Shown: positions 35,540 through 44,432 of the stretch, one piece after another
Layout: each line of letters opens with the position of its first letter
Position numbering within the stretch: the first letter of the stretch is position 1
NCBI GenBank assembly: GCA_964405435.1
Contig: CAYOOD010000016.1
Coordinates: 1-64,000 of the forward strand
DNA: 64,000 nt
From: DVEG01 sp964405435
GTDB taxonomy: Bacteria; Cyanobacteriota; Cyanobacteriia; Cyanobacteriales; Oscillatoriaceae
Reading direction: 5' to 3'
The notes under the pieces: model-generated
Seen by the model: only the letters and a program-made list of their open reading frames with translations
What the model was told of the DNA's origin: nothing
The model's database searches: none
Position numbers and translations under genes: made by a program

Positions 35540-36699
35540 AACTGTCATCAGAGATTGAAAGACTCGTCAGCGCCTCGGTGTTGCGGCTGCGAATTAAGTC
35601 GCCTTTTTTCGCGACACTGGCGCTATTTGCAAAGTTTCGACCCACTCAGGCTGTACCGACTGCAGCCACGAATGGGAAGGATATTTTTATTAATGAAGAT
35701 TGCGCGCGATCGCTCCCTTCTCCCCAACTTGACGGGTTGCTGCTGCACGAAGTTTTGCACGCGGCGCTGCTGCACGTCGTCAGGCGAGGCGCGCGCGAAC
35801 CGCTACTGTGGAATATTGCCGCTGACATTGTTGTCAATGGTATGATAATGCAGCAGAAGGGCTTTGAATTGCCCGCCGGCGGCATTCGCGACACCGAACT
35901 AGAACACCTGAGCGTTGAGGAAATTTACGAACTTTTGCTGAAAAATGCCAGATGTTATTCTTTCAGCGAATTGGACTTGTTAGATGAGGCTCCTGCCGAT
36001 GCTTTAGAAGGCGGGCAACGGGGCGCATTCGGCAGTTTGAGTGCCGCCAAACGAGCCGAGTTAGAAAGTCACTGGCGAAATGCCCTGCAGCAAGCAATGG
36101 TTATCGCGCGATCGAGCAATTCTCAGGGCAGCATCCCTGCCGGAATGCAGCGCGAATTGGGAATGCTGACAGAAGCACAGCTCGACTGGCGATCGCATCT
36201 CTGGCGCTATTTAGTGAAAACACCCGCTGACTTCGCCGGATTCGATCGCCGCTTTATCGGGCGCGGGCTTTATCTAGAAGCGCTAGAAGGCGAATCCGTG
36301 CAAGTATTCGTAGCCGTCGATACCAGCGGCTCGATCGACGACGGACAAATGCGTTTATTTCTCAGCGAAGTCGCCGGAATTCTCAGCGCTTACCCCCACT
36401 TGACTTGCGAACTGTATTATGCTGATGCCGAAGTTTACGGCCCCTATTTTCTCGACCCCAAGGGCGAAATCCCGCGCCCCGTGGGCGGCGGCGGCACTTC
36501 CTTTATTCCCTTTTTTGAAAAAGTCAGCGAAAAACTCGACTGGAATACAACCGGTTTGTGCGTCTACCTCACCGATGGTTGGGGCGACTTTCCAGAAGAA
36601 CCGCCTGCTTTCCCCGTGCTGTGGGTGGTAACTCCCGGCGGTTTGGATTTGGAGCAATTCCCCTTCGGAGAAACCGCACGCCTGCTGTCTGAATCTTAA
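35536..36699 (+). CDS. Metallopeptidase-like/VWA-like protein (DUF2201 type)
   Basis: A 387-residue protein starting at GTG 35536. The N-terminal half is a zinc-peptidase-like domain with LDGLLLHEVLHAALLHV (HExxH at about residue 74) and NIAADIVVNGMI. The C-terminal third is a VWA-like domain with the MIDAS-type VAVDTSGSIDDGQM and the second motif GGGGTSF, then YLTDGWGDFP. Such proteins are partners of MoxR ATPases. Whether it cleaves peptides is untested; both the HExxH and the MIDAS motif look intact. Confidence 0.9.
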   Translation: MKLSSEIERLVSASVLRLRIKSPFFATLALFAKFRPTQAVPTAATNGKDIFINEDCARSLPSPQLDGLLLHEVLHAALLHVVRRGAREPLLWNIAADIVVNGMIMQQKGFELPAGGIRDTELEHLSVEEIYELLLKNARCYSFSELDLLDEAPADALEGGQRGAFGSLSAAKRAELESHWRNALQQAMVIARSSNSQGSIPAGMQRELGMLTEAQLDWRSHLWRYLVKTPADFAGFDRRFIGRGLYLEALEGESVQVFVAVDTSGSIDDGQMRLFLSEVAGILSAYPHLTCELYYADAEVYGPYFLDPKGEIPRPVGGGGTSFIPFFEKVSEKLDWNTTGLCVYLTDGWGDFPEEPPAFPVLWVVTPGGLDLEQFPFGETARLLSES

Positions 36700-36813
36700 A
36701 TTGTACCGATCGCCCCTCAAGTGATAAAATCAAATTTTGAGTATTTGTAAATCACCTTCCTAACTGCGATCTCGGAGCGATCGCCCCCCACTAGCGCTTG
36801 AGAGGATATCACC

Positions 36814-37416
36814 GTGCCGCGCTCTAAACCCTACCTGCCCCTACTCCTGCGGATATTCCACAATCTCGCTGCCGGTCTTGCTCTATTGGCAATTGTCACG
36901 TCATTTTTAGTTTACAACACCTATGACGGACGCTTTGGCAAGCTGCCCCTGCCTCGCATTCGAGGAATTATCGACCTCCACGGCACTGTCGGCTTGTTTT
37001 TCCTGCTAATCTTGCCGATTTTTTCGATTTACAGTTTCCACGCCGGCGAAAAACGCTTGGTACAGTCTGACTCCTTTCAAAAACTCAGCCAATTTGGCAA
37101 GCCGATTTGGTGGCTCAGCCTCCAACGCATCGTCAATACTGCTATGTTGCTAGCGGCTACCTTTGCCGTTATCACGGGCAGGATGATGCAGGAAAAATGG
37201 CTTCCTAACGGAGAATTTAACCATCTGTGGTATACAATGCACCTGACAGCATGGGCAGTCCTCGTCTTATGTTTAGCCTTCCACCTGCTGGCAACGGCAA
37301 AAGTCGGCGGCGTGCCCCTTTTTCTTGCCATGTTTGACCCGACATTCCGGCGGGAAGATTCCCCGGATACCTGGCCAGAAAAAATTCGCTCTTGGCTGCG
37401 CAACCCTCATCTATAA
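36814..37416 (+). CDS. Cytochrome b/b561-like membrane protein
   Basis: A 200-residue membrane protein with about four hydrophobic helices. Histidines that could bind haem lie within or at the edges of helices: IFHNLAAGL (16), IDLHGTVGLFFL (about 50), YSFHAGE, TMHLTAW and LAFHLLAT. The topology and His spacing fit cytochrome b/b6 domain proteins of cyanobacteria. The electron partners are not known. It starts GTG at 36814 and is followed 16 bp later by a tiny membrane-protein frame. Confidence 0.78.
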   Translation: MPRSKPYLPLLLRIFHNLAAGLALLAIVTSFLVYNTYDGRFGKLPLPRIRGIIDLHGTVGLFFLLILPIFSIYSFHAGEKRLVQSDSFQKLSQFGKPIWWLSLQRIVNTAMLLAATFAVITGRMMQEKWLPNGEFNHLWYTMHLTAWAVLVLCLAFHLLATAKVGGVPLFLAMFDPTFRREDSPDTWPEKIRSWLRNPHL

Positions 37417-37431
37417 TAGAGGCAATTAACC

Positions 37432-37560
37432 GTGAGAGTACCTGGAAAAAGAAATATTTTTCTTCTGATTGCTGAAATTCTAGTAATGGGAGGAATTCTA
37501 ACAGCCTTTGTGGCTCCTCTCTTCGTTTCTTCTAATGAAACGTCCCAGCTAAGCAATTAA
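37432..37560 (+). CDS. Small single-span membrane protein
   Basis: A 42-residue frame from GTG 37432: MRVPGKRNIFLLIAEILVMG, then a continued hydrophobic helix and a polar tail ending SQLSN. AGAGG lies 10 nt upstream. The positive-inside N-terminus and single helix look like a real thylakoid or plasma membrane microprotein. It follows the cytochrome b-like gene by 15 bp and may be its small subunit; that is inference. Confidence 0.5.
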   Translation: MRVPGKRNIFLLIAEILVMGGILTAFVAPLFVSSNETSQLSN

Positions 37561-37626
37561 AATTAAACCCGACGCTGACGTGCCGGGTATAAAAATTTTT
37601 CAGAAAAGAACGTTGAATTTTGTTTC

Positions 37627-39546
37627 GTGAATTTGTCAATGGGATTAATTTTTGCCGAGTTTCAGCCTATAGCCGCGATCGCCACTACGAACGCCGGAGC
37701 TAAACGCCTTCAGTTTCTCTGTCAAACTGCAAATGCAACGCTCTGGGTGCCGGAATCCCTCAAAAACGCAGAAGGCAGTCAAGTTTATGCGGGTTCTCTC
37801 AAAGACCACTTAGCCGAAATATGGCCGCACCATCGGGCATTTGTTTTCAGTTTGGCAGCGGGCGCGGTAGTTCGCCTCATCGCCCCCTTACTAAAGCACA
37901 AATCCAGCGATCCGGCGGTAATTGTTGTGGATGAAGCTGGCAAATTCGCCATCAGTCTTTGCAGCGGGCACCAGGGAGGCGCTGAACAATTGGCGCGATT
38001 AATTGCCTTGCAAATAGGCGCGACGCCCGTACTAACCGCTGCCTCAGCGGCGTTGGAATTGCCCGGAATAGACGTGCTGGGAATCCCCTTCGGCTGGCAG
38101 CGCGGTGGGGGGGATTGGACGGGTGCAAGTGCCGCCGTGGCGCGCGGCGAATCCGTGCAAGTGATTCAGGAAGACGGCTCGACTTTGTGGCAGCAGCACT
38201 TACCTGAAAAACACCCGTTTTATTTTGACGCGACAGAAACGCCCGCTGCTCAAATCTGGATTAGCTGCAAAGAACGCATTTCTACCCCTAACTCAGCACT
38301 CAGCACTCAGCACTTTTCACTCCCTGAAATACACTGGCACCCGAGAGTTTTGTGGGTAGGTATCGGGTGCGAACGGGGAACCTCCAGAGAATTGATTGAA
38401 ACGGCGATTCAGAAGGTTTGCCGGGAGAATCAGCTAGCAGAAAAGGCGATCGCGGGGATTGCCACCATCGATATCAAAGCCGATGAAGCGGGATTGGTGG
38501 AACTGTGCCGCGATCGCGCGTGGCCACTGCGAACGTTTCCCCCAGACTTGCTGCGATCGCTCGCGGTTCCCAATCCCTCCGCGATCGTAGAAGCCGAAGT
38601 CGGCACCCCCAGCGTCGCCGAAGCTGCAGCGATCGCCGCCGCCAACTCCCCACATCCCGAATCTCTACTAATTCCCAAACAAATCTACCGCGCAGACGGG
38701 CAACCCGGAGCCGTCACAGTGGCGATCGCCCGCGCCGAACTAGAATACACCGGACGCACCGGCAAGCTCTTGCTCGTCGGCACCGGCCCGGGAAACCTCG
38801 AACAGATGACACCCGCTGCTCAGAGCGCGATCGCCGCTGCTGATGCGGTCATTGGTTATACAATGTATATCGACCTGATCGCTCCCCTGCTGCGCCCGGG
38901 GCAAATCGTCGAATCGCTGCCGATTACCCAAGAACGACAGCGCGCGCAGCGGGCGATCGCCCTGGCGAATTGGGGTTTGAGCGTGGCGGTGATTTCCTCT
39001 GGAGATGCCGGGATTTACGGCATGGCGGGGTTAGTGCTGGAAGAACTGAGCGCCACGGGCTGGGACGGCAAAACCCCTGCCGTGCAAGTATTTCCGGGGA
39101 TTACAGCCCTGCAAGCTGCTGCCAGCCGCGTGGGAGCGCCACTCATGCACGATTTCTGCGCAATTAGCTTGAGCGATTTGCTCACGCCCTGGGAAGTCAT
39201 TGAAAAGCGCCTCACCGCTGCTGCGATGGCAGACTTCGTGACAGCGCTTTACAATCCGCGATCGCGCAGCCGAATCGAGCAGCTCGCGATCGCGCAGGAG
39301 ATTTTTTTAAAATACCGACATCCCGACACCCCAGTCGCGATCGTGCGTTCAGCCTATCGAAAAGACGAACAAATTCTCCTCACAACCCTTGAAAAATTCC
39401 TCGAAATTCCCATCGACATGCTCACAACCGTGTTGATTGGCAATCAAAGCACGCGCGCCCACGCAGAGTGGATGATTACGCCGCGAGGCTATCTGGGATT
39501 TGACGGCGAATCCGGCAGAGAATCCACGCGGTGCGATTCGATGTAA
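37627..39546 (+). CDS. cobJ: Fused cobalt-precorrin hydrolase CbiG and precorrin-3B C17-methyltransferase CobJ
   Basis: A 639-residue bifunctional enzyme of the cobalamin (corrin ring) pathway. Residues 1 to about 360 are CbiG-like: FSLAAGAVVRLIAP, the central SGHQGGAEQLARLIA, and VGIGCERGTSRE. Residues about 380-625 are the SAM-dependent methyltransferase CobJ/CbiH: GKLLLVGTGPGNLEQMT, VISSGDAGIYGMAGL, FPGITALQAAASRVGAPL and DFVTALYNPRSRSR. The fusion is common in cyanobacteria. The linker between the CbiG parts includes a translated tandem repeat (38288-38313). Its 3' end overlaps the convergent holin-family gene by 58 nt. Confidence 0.93.
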   Translation: MNLSMGLIFAEFQPIAAIATTNAGAKRLQFLCQTANATLWVPESLKNAEGSQVYAGSLKDHLAEIWPHHRAFVFSLAAGAVVRLIAPLLKHKSSDPAVIVVDEAGKFAISLCSGHQGGAEQLARLIALQIGATPVLTAASAALELPGIDVLGIPFGWQRGGGDWTGASAAVARGESVQVIQEDGSTLWQQHLPEKHPFYFDATETPAAQIWISCKERISTPNSALSTQHFSLPEIHWHPRVLWVGIGCERGTSRELIETAIQKVCRENQLAEKAIAGIATIDIKADEAGLVELCRDRAWPLRTFPPDLLRSLAVPNPSAIVEAEVGTPSVAEAAAIAAANSPHPESLLIPKQIYRADGQPGAVTVAIARAELEYTGRTGKLLLVGTGPGNLEQMTPAAQSAIAAADAVIGYTMYIDLIAPLLRPGQIVESLPITQERQRAQRAIALANWGLSVAVISSGDAGIYGMAGLVLEELSATGWDGKTPAVQVFPGITALQAAASRVGAPLMHDFCAISLSDLLTPWEVIEKRLTAAAMADFVTALYNPRSRSRIEQLAIAQEIFLKYRHPDTPVAIVRSAYRKDEQILLTTLEKFLEIPIDMLTTVLIGNQSTRAHAEWMITPRGYLGFDGESGRESTRCDSM

Positions 39547-39896
39547 AGCGTCGGCACGGGTTGGACAAATTTGTTAACCGCACTGGCAACCAGCGACAGC
39601 ACGACGGAACCCAACAACGCGGGGAATATCCCGTTAATTGTAAAACCGGGAGTTAAAGCGGCTACTAGCTGAAGCGTCAGAGCGTTAACAACAAAGAGAA
39701 ACAAACCAAGGGTGACAATTGTGATAGGAAATGTCAGAATGACTAAAATAGGTCTGACAATGGCATTGGCTAACCCCAATGCGATCGCTGCCACGGCAGC
39801 AGCGGCAAAACTATCAATTCTCATCCCCGGTACGAGATAGGCAGTCAACACCAGGGAACAAGCTGAAAGCAGCCAAGTTATTAAAAAGTTTGGCAT
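39489..39896 (-). CDS. 4-TM phage-holin-family membrane protein, copy 1
   Basis: A 135-residue membrane protein with four hydrophobic helices (LITWLLSACSLVLTAYLVPG, AAAVAAIALGLANAIVRPIL, LGLFLFVVNALTLQLVAAL, ALLGSVVLSLVASAV). It belongs to the small membrane family called phage holin 4_2 (PF04020), which is chromosomal and not phage-linked in cyanobacteria. A paralogue sits at 45374-45721. Its extra polar C-terminus (about 25 residues) is read from DNA that overlaps the end of cobJ, so the ending may have been extended after loss of an earlier stop. Confidence 0.85.
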   Translation of the reverse strand: MPNFLITWLLSACSLVLTAYLVPGMRIDSFAAAAVAAIALGLANAIVRPILVILTFPITIVTLGLFLFVVNALTLQLVAALTPGFTINGIFPALLGSVVLSLVASAVNKFVQPVPTLYIESHRVDSLPDSPSNPR

Positions 39897-40246
39897 GACA
39901 GCACCTTTGTTAAATCTGATTTACTTGCATCATAGCCTTCTCGACCGTCGAACTTGTATACCGATAGGAGTAAACTAAAAGGCAGATTTCCACTGCAAAG
40001 GGCGATCGCTCTAAAAAGTACCATCACCTTCATTCCCAGTAGGGGCGCTTCGCCCAGTGCCCCGACGGAAAGCCTTTAACGAGGCAGTCGCGCCAGAATC
40101 CAAGTACCCAGCTACCGATGAAAATCTTTATCCTTTCTTTACGCCCCATTTCCTAACTTTTCTTTTACTCAACGTTCCGGGGCGGAGACGGGGGCAACGC
40201 TCCTACTATTTTTAGAATAGCCATAGAAGCCTTACAGGAGGTCATT
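39897..40246. other. Intergenic region with repeat remnant
   Basis: No gene. It contains a HIP1 octamer and a shortened piece of the interspersed repeat (GTAGGGGCGCTTCGCCC at about 40039). AGGAGG (40236-40241) precedes the Uma2 gene. Confidence 0.4.
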
Positions 40247-41008
40247 ATGTCAGTTACAGTAGGCGAACCCGCGATCGCCTGGAAAAAGTTACCCGATGAT
40301 TTTGTATTAGATGACGAACCCGTGGATAATATCAACCAACCCTTAGTCGCTGGTGCCTTAACCGAAGCTTTAGAACTATCAGGGCGTCTGCAAGAAACAA
40401 TGCTGGTAGGCACTAATTTTGGAATTTGTGCCAATGTCGATGAAAAAGTGGTCGTTAAAGCCCCGGATTGGTTTTACATCCGCTCCGTATTGCCGACGAA
40501 CCCGCCAAACCAAAACCGTCGCAGCTACACGCCTCATCTCGAAGGAGAAGTCCCCGCGATAGTCATGGAATTTTTATCAGACACCGAGGGCGGCGAATAC
40601 TCCATCAAAAGTAAATACCCGCCGGGTAAGTGGTATTACTACGAGCGAATTTTGAAAGTTCCCAACTACGTCATCTTCGAGCCCAATGAAGGATGGCTGG
40701 AGCTGTACAAACTAGATGCAGCCGGACGGTATCAGCAGCGACAGCCCGACGAGAGCGATCGCTACTGGATTGAAGAAATCGGGCTATTTTTGGGAGTTTG
40801 GCAGGGAACCAAAACCAATCGTACCAGCTACTGGTTGCGCTGGTGGGACTCCACAGGACAAATGTTGCTTTGGGGAATAGAATTGGTGGAGCAAGAGCGA
40901 CAAATGAAAGAGCAAGAGCGACAAATGAAAGAGCAAGAGCGACAAATGAAAGAGCGCCTTGCCGCCAAGTTGCGCGAATTGGGAGTTAATCCCGACGAAG
41001 TTTCATAG
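40247..41008 (+). CDS. Uma2-family (DUF820) nuclease-like protein
   Basis: A 253-residue protein of the Uma2 family, a PD-(D/E)XK-type fold greatly expanded in cyanobacteria. The core has KAPDWFYIRSV (Asp), AIVMEFLSD (Glu) and KYPPGKWYYYERIL (Lys region), then VPNYVIFEPNEGWLELYKL. The C-terminus carries three perfect tandem copies of EQERQMK, encoded by a 21-nt tandem repeat at about 40891-40953. AGGAGG precedes the start. The biological function of the family is unresolved. Confidence 0.88.
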   Translation: MSVTVGEPAIAWKKLPDDFVLDDEPVDNINQPLVAGALTEALELSGRLQETMLVGTNFGICANVDEKVVVKAPDWFYIRSVLPTNPPNQNRRSYTPHLEGEVPAIVMEFLSDTEGGEYSIKSKYPPGKWYYYERILKVPNYVIFEPNEGWLELYKLDAAGRYQQRQPDESDRYWIEEIGLFLGVWQGTKTNRTSYWLRWWDSTGQMLLWGIELVEQERQMKEQERQMKEQERQMKERLAAKLRELGVNPDEVS

Positions 41009-41217
41009 AGATGGCTTATTTCCGGGTTCGCATTTGAAAACGGCTGTGAGTAATCTTCGTCTGGTTGATGAGCTGTATCTCTTTGGGAAGCCAAAGCTTC
41101 CCAAAGTACGTTTTCCAGTGATAGCCAGGGAACCAAGTAAGTTGGCTTTATAGAAATTTAAGAAATTGCTGCGTTAGATGGCTTATACTAAAAGGTGGCA
41201 CTCAACGAGGGAGTAAA

Positions 41218-43413
41218 ATGATCGATCTGACCAGCTTCCATGCGTGTCTGGCCCAACCTACCGCCCGTGGCTACGACCTAGATGACAAACAGAAAGAAGC
41301 TGTAGAGTATGATGGGGGAGCCTTGTGGCTTCTAGCTGGCCCTGGCTCTGGAAAAAGCGAGGTACTGGTTACACGCACCCTGAAGCTGATCTGTGTAGAT
41401 GGAATAAAACCCCGATCCATCCTTTTAACCACCTTCACAACTAAGGCGGCGCGCAATCTTGAAGATCGTCTGGCTACCTATCTAACGGCACTACAGAAAG
41501 ATGATTCTAGTCTTCCTGGCGTAGATATAGCCGATATGAGAATAGGAACGCTGCACAGCCTGTGCAATGACATTCTCCAAGAATACCGTTTCCCAGCCTA
41601 CCAAAATGTTCGTCTTCTTGACCCGGTAGAGCAGGAACTTTTCGTCTACCGTTATGCCAAAATTGCCGAGTATAAAGACTTAGCTTTTTGGAAAAATTTT
41701 GAACATGCAGTGTCGGATTGGCGAAATACAAATTACTGCCCTAATAAGTGGAAGCGAGTAAAGGCAGCAGTCATACTCTTCAACCATATTGTAGAAGACT
41801 GCGTTGATGTTCAAAAGATGACTTCGGCTGGAGGGTACTGGGCAATATTAGCAGAATTTTATCAGCAATATGAGAAAATATTACAGGAAAACTACCGTTG
41901 CGACTTCGCTCACCTTCAAGCTCGATTTTTTGATTTCCTTACATCCCCGGCGGGTCAGCGATTTCTCGATGGAGATGGCAAGAATCAACCGCCATTGCTG
42001 TATGTACTGGTTGACGAATACCAGGATACTAATCCTATTCAAGAACGGATATATCTGGCCCTTGTTAAGCGGAAACCACATAACATTACGGTGGTAGGTG
42101 ACGACGATCAAGCTTTGTACCGTTTCCGAGGTGGAAATGTCGCTTGCATGGTTAATTTTGACAAAGCTTGTATGGCCGAATTTCAACAAACTCCAAAAAA
42201 AATTCAACTTGACAAGAACTATCGTTCTCACTCTAATATCGTTCAATTTTTCAACGAATATATCACTTCTTTTAAAGAAATGACAGCGTCAGGAGTACGC
42301 GCTCATGGGAAAAATCCAGTCAAAGCCGCCTCTTCAATCACTGGTTTCTACCCATCATTCCCGGCTGTTTTTTGGCTCAATCGCAAGAAAGTAGCAGACT
42401 TACCAGACGCAGTTGCTCAGTTAATCAAAAATCACTTAATCGGCGATAAAATTATATCCGATCTTAGCCAATGTGTTTTGCTGCTGCGTAGCGCGAAGGA
42501 CTCGCCAGGAAATGCAGGTAAGTATTTGGAAGCATTCCAGAAACAGAATATTCCTGTCTATAATCCTCGCTCAAAGTCTTTTATGGAAAGCTCAGAAGTC
42601 CAGTGTTTGCTGGCAGCTCTGGTAGAGGTTATCGACAGAAACCATTCTTTTCAATCTTACAAAGACCAACAGGGCAAACTTTTACCGTGGGTTGAGATTG
42701 TCCGAAAATGGCTTGCGACATTAAATAATTTTTCTACCAGCCATCTCAATTATTACTTAGCACAAAGTCAGGCAAAAATCCCCCAATTATGTGCAGAGAA
42801 TAAAGGTGGATTTATCAGCCTGAATCTTTTAGAGCTTCTCTATCATATTCTAGCACTTGAACCATTTAAAACATGGCAAAGAGACCCGGTTAAAAACTTG
42901 CGTCTTTCCAAGGTGACTCGTCTTTTTGATGGCTATCACAGTTTTAAATTAGACGGTCTGCGCTCAGACGAATCTGGCCTTGATATCGATCCGAGTTTTC
43001 TCAATCGGTTTTACACGATGTTTATTAGCTATCTCATTGAGGCAGGAATTGATGATGACGAAGATGATGAGGTAATTGTCCCTCAAGGATGTCTGCCAAT
43101 TATGACCATTCACCAAGCCAAGGGATTAGAGTTTCCCTTCGTATTCGTCGCGCAACTGGGTGACAAGGGAAGAATTGGAGCAGCCCAAATTCTCGAACAC
43201 GATTTAGCACCATTTCGGCACGATATCTATGCTAGGAATACTCGCAGCCCAGAAAACCTGGTTGTAGAAGATGACATTCGCTTGCTATACGTGGCTTACT
43301 CGCGCGCCCAGTATGGATTAATTTTAGTGGGCACGCAAGAGCATATCAAAAAACATGTAGCCGCTCCCGCAGGCGACGCAGTTGAATTTCGACGGAAAAT
43401 ACAAGTTATCTAA
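41218..43413 (+). CDS. UvrD/Rep-like superfamily 1 DNA helicase
   Basis: A 731-residue ATP-dependent 3'-5' helicase. Motifs: Q-motif LDDKQKEAVEY; I LLAGPGSGKSEVL (Walker A, about 38-50); Ia TTFTTKAARNLEDRL; II YVLVDEYQDTNPIQE; III VVGDDDQALYRFRGG; IV KIQLDKNYRSHSNIV; V IMTIHQAKGLEFPFVFVAQLG; VI LLYVAYSRAQYGLI. It is longer than Rep in the 2B region and has no nuclease domain of its own; the next gene, 11 nt downstream, encodes a nuclease. The base composition is more AT-rich than the flanking core genes and there is no GCGATCGC octamer, which suggests transfer. Confidence 0.92.
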   Translation: MIDLTSFHACLAQPTARGYDLDDKQKEAVEYDGGALWLLAGPGSGKSEVLVTRTLKLICVDGIKPRSILLTTFTTKAARNLEDRLATYLTALQKDDSSLPGVDIADMRIGTLHSLCNDILQEYRFPAYQNVRLLDPVEQELFVYRYAKIAEYKDLAFWKNFEHAVSDWRNTNYCPNKWKRVKAAVILFNHIVEDCVDVQKMTSAGGYWAILAEFYQQYEKILQENYRCDFAHLQARFFDFLTSPAGQRFLDGDGKNQPPLLYVLVDEYQDTNPIQERIYLALVKRKPHNITVVGDDDQALYRFRGGNVACMVNFDKACMAEFQQTPKKIQLDKNYRSHSNIVQFFNEYITSFKEMTASGVRAHGKNPVKAASSITGFYPSFPAVFWLNRKKVADLPDAVAQLIKNHLIGDKIISDLSQCVLLLRSAKDSPGNAGKYLEAFQKQNIPVYNPRSKSFMESSEVQCLLAALVEVIDRNHSFQSYKDQQGKLLPWVEIVRKWLATLNNFSTSHLNYYLAQSQAKIPQLCAENKGGFISLNLLELLYHILALEPFKTWQRDPVKNLRLSKVTRLFDGYHSFKLDGLRSDESGLDIDPSFLNRFYTMFISYLIEAGIDDDEDDEVIVPQGCLPIMTIHQAKGLEFPFVFVAQLGDKGRIGAAQILEHDLAPFRHDIYARNTRSPENLVVEDDIRLLYVAYSRAQYGLILVGTQEHIKKHVAAPAGDAVEFRRKIQVI

Positions 43414-43424
43414 ATGGGCATTCT

Positions 43425-44432
43425 ATGACACAACCGTTCAAAGGAATTGCAGTACCTTTGCCTAATAATACACTGCTAAAACGCCGATACAGCGTTACGC
43501 AAGATGTCGTTGCTTTTCGACGCTGCGCTCGCCAATACGGAGCGTTTAACGTTCACAAATATGCTCCGGCACATCAAACACAGACTTACTTCGGTACTGT
43601 ACTTCACCAAGTTTTAGATCGCTGCCATGCTCATTTTCATGGAATCATCGATCCGTCAACTAAGGGATTGCTTCCAGATGATGGGCAGATTCTTAGTGAA
43701 GAAGAAATTCGCCACTACTTTGGTGAGACTAAAGAGGCCCAAAAGTCTGGAGCAACAGCTCCTAAGCCACCCAGCGAGATTGTGAGATATTTTATCCAGG
43801 TAGAGAATGGTTTGAATAGTAAAGGAATTCTAGCTATTAGATCGGATCTGCGAGTGCAAGCTGTAAGAATTCTTCAATATTTTAATGCGCTTGAAGGCCC
43901 GGAACTTTACCCGAAAGTCAGGGATACAGAACATAGATTACAGGCCGATCGTACTGACCACATTCTTCATGGGGTTGTCGATCTTCTAGTAGACTCATCA
44001 GCGGAAACGGTCAACCCTGCTGAATGTGAGATGTGGGATTACAAAGGCAGTAGTCGCGTTGGTCTAAACCCCAAAGACCTAGAGACGTATGAGTTTCAAA
44101 TGAGAGTTTATGCCTATCTCTACCAACGCAAACATGGTGTTTTGCCAAAGAAAGCTGTTTTGTATTTCCTTAACGAACTAGATGGCCCTATGTGCCCATC
44201 TAAACGCCCAGTCAATGCTCTCATCGAGGTCAGCATCCTTCCTGATGAGATTGAAGTGGCGATAGAGGAGTTCACAAAGACGGTTGACCAGATTGAAAAT
44301 TCACGTGTTCAAGACAAATGGGAGCCTGCCTTACCTGGTTATATTAGCGAACAAGATTGTAAGAATTGTGACCTTCGTTGGGATTGTAAGACTCCTAACG
44401 GTGGGAAGGGTGTTCAACCCGTGTATCCCTAG
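43425..44432 (+). CDS. Cas4/AddB-like PD-(D/E)XK nuclease with Fe-S cysteines
   Basis: A 335-residue RecB-family nuclease. The catalytic motifs are HGVVDLLVD (Asp), EMWDYKGSS (the D-x-K part) and YEFQMRVYAYLYQ (QxxxY). Cysteines near the N-terminus (FRRCARQYG) and at the end (CKNCDLRWDC: C-x2-C-x5-C) fit the 4Fe-4S cluster arrangement of Cas4 and AddB nucleases. It lies 11 nt after the helicase and is certainly cotranscribed with it. No cas1, cas2 or CRISPR array is nearby, so it is not a CRISPR Cas4. Together the pair looks like a split AddAB-type or defence module. Confidence 0.85.
   Translation: MTQPFKGIAVPLPNNTLLKRRYSVTQDVVAFRRCARQYGAFNVHKYAPAHQTQTYFGTVLHQVLDRCHAHFHGIIDPSTKGLLPDDGQILSEEEIRHYFGETKEAQKSGATAPKPPSEIVRYFIQVENGLNSKGILAIRSDLRVQAVRILQYFNALEGPELYPKVRDTEHRLQADRTDHILHGVVDLLVDSSAETVNPAECEMWDYKGSSRVGLNPKDLETYEFQMRVYAYLYQRKHGVLPKKAVLYFLNELDGPMCPSKRPVNALIEVSILPDEIEVAIEEFTKTVDQIENSRVQDKWEPALPGYISEQDCKNCDLRWDCKTPNGGKGVQPVYP

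Noticed and set aside
39489..39896. Prophage, from the holin-family gene
   Set aside because: No other phage genes nearby, and a paralogue lies among core genes at 45374; this family is chromosomal in cyanobacteria.
43425..44432. Cas4 of a CRISPR system
   Set aside because: No cas1, cas2 or repeat array anywhere in the window; the nuclease is paired with a helicase.
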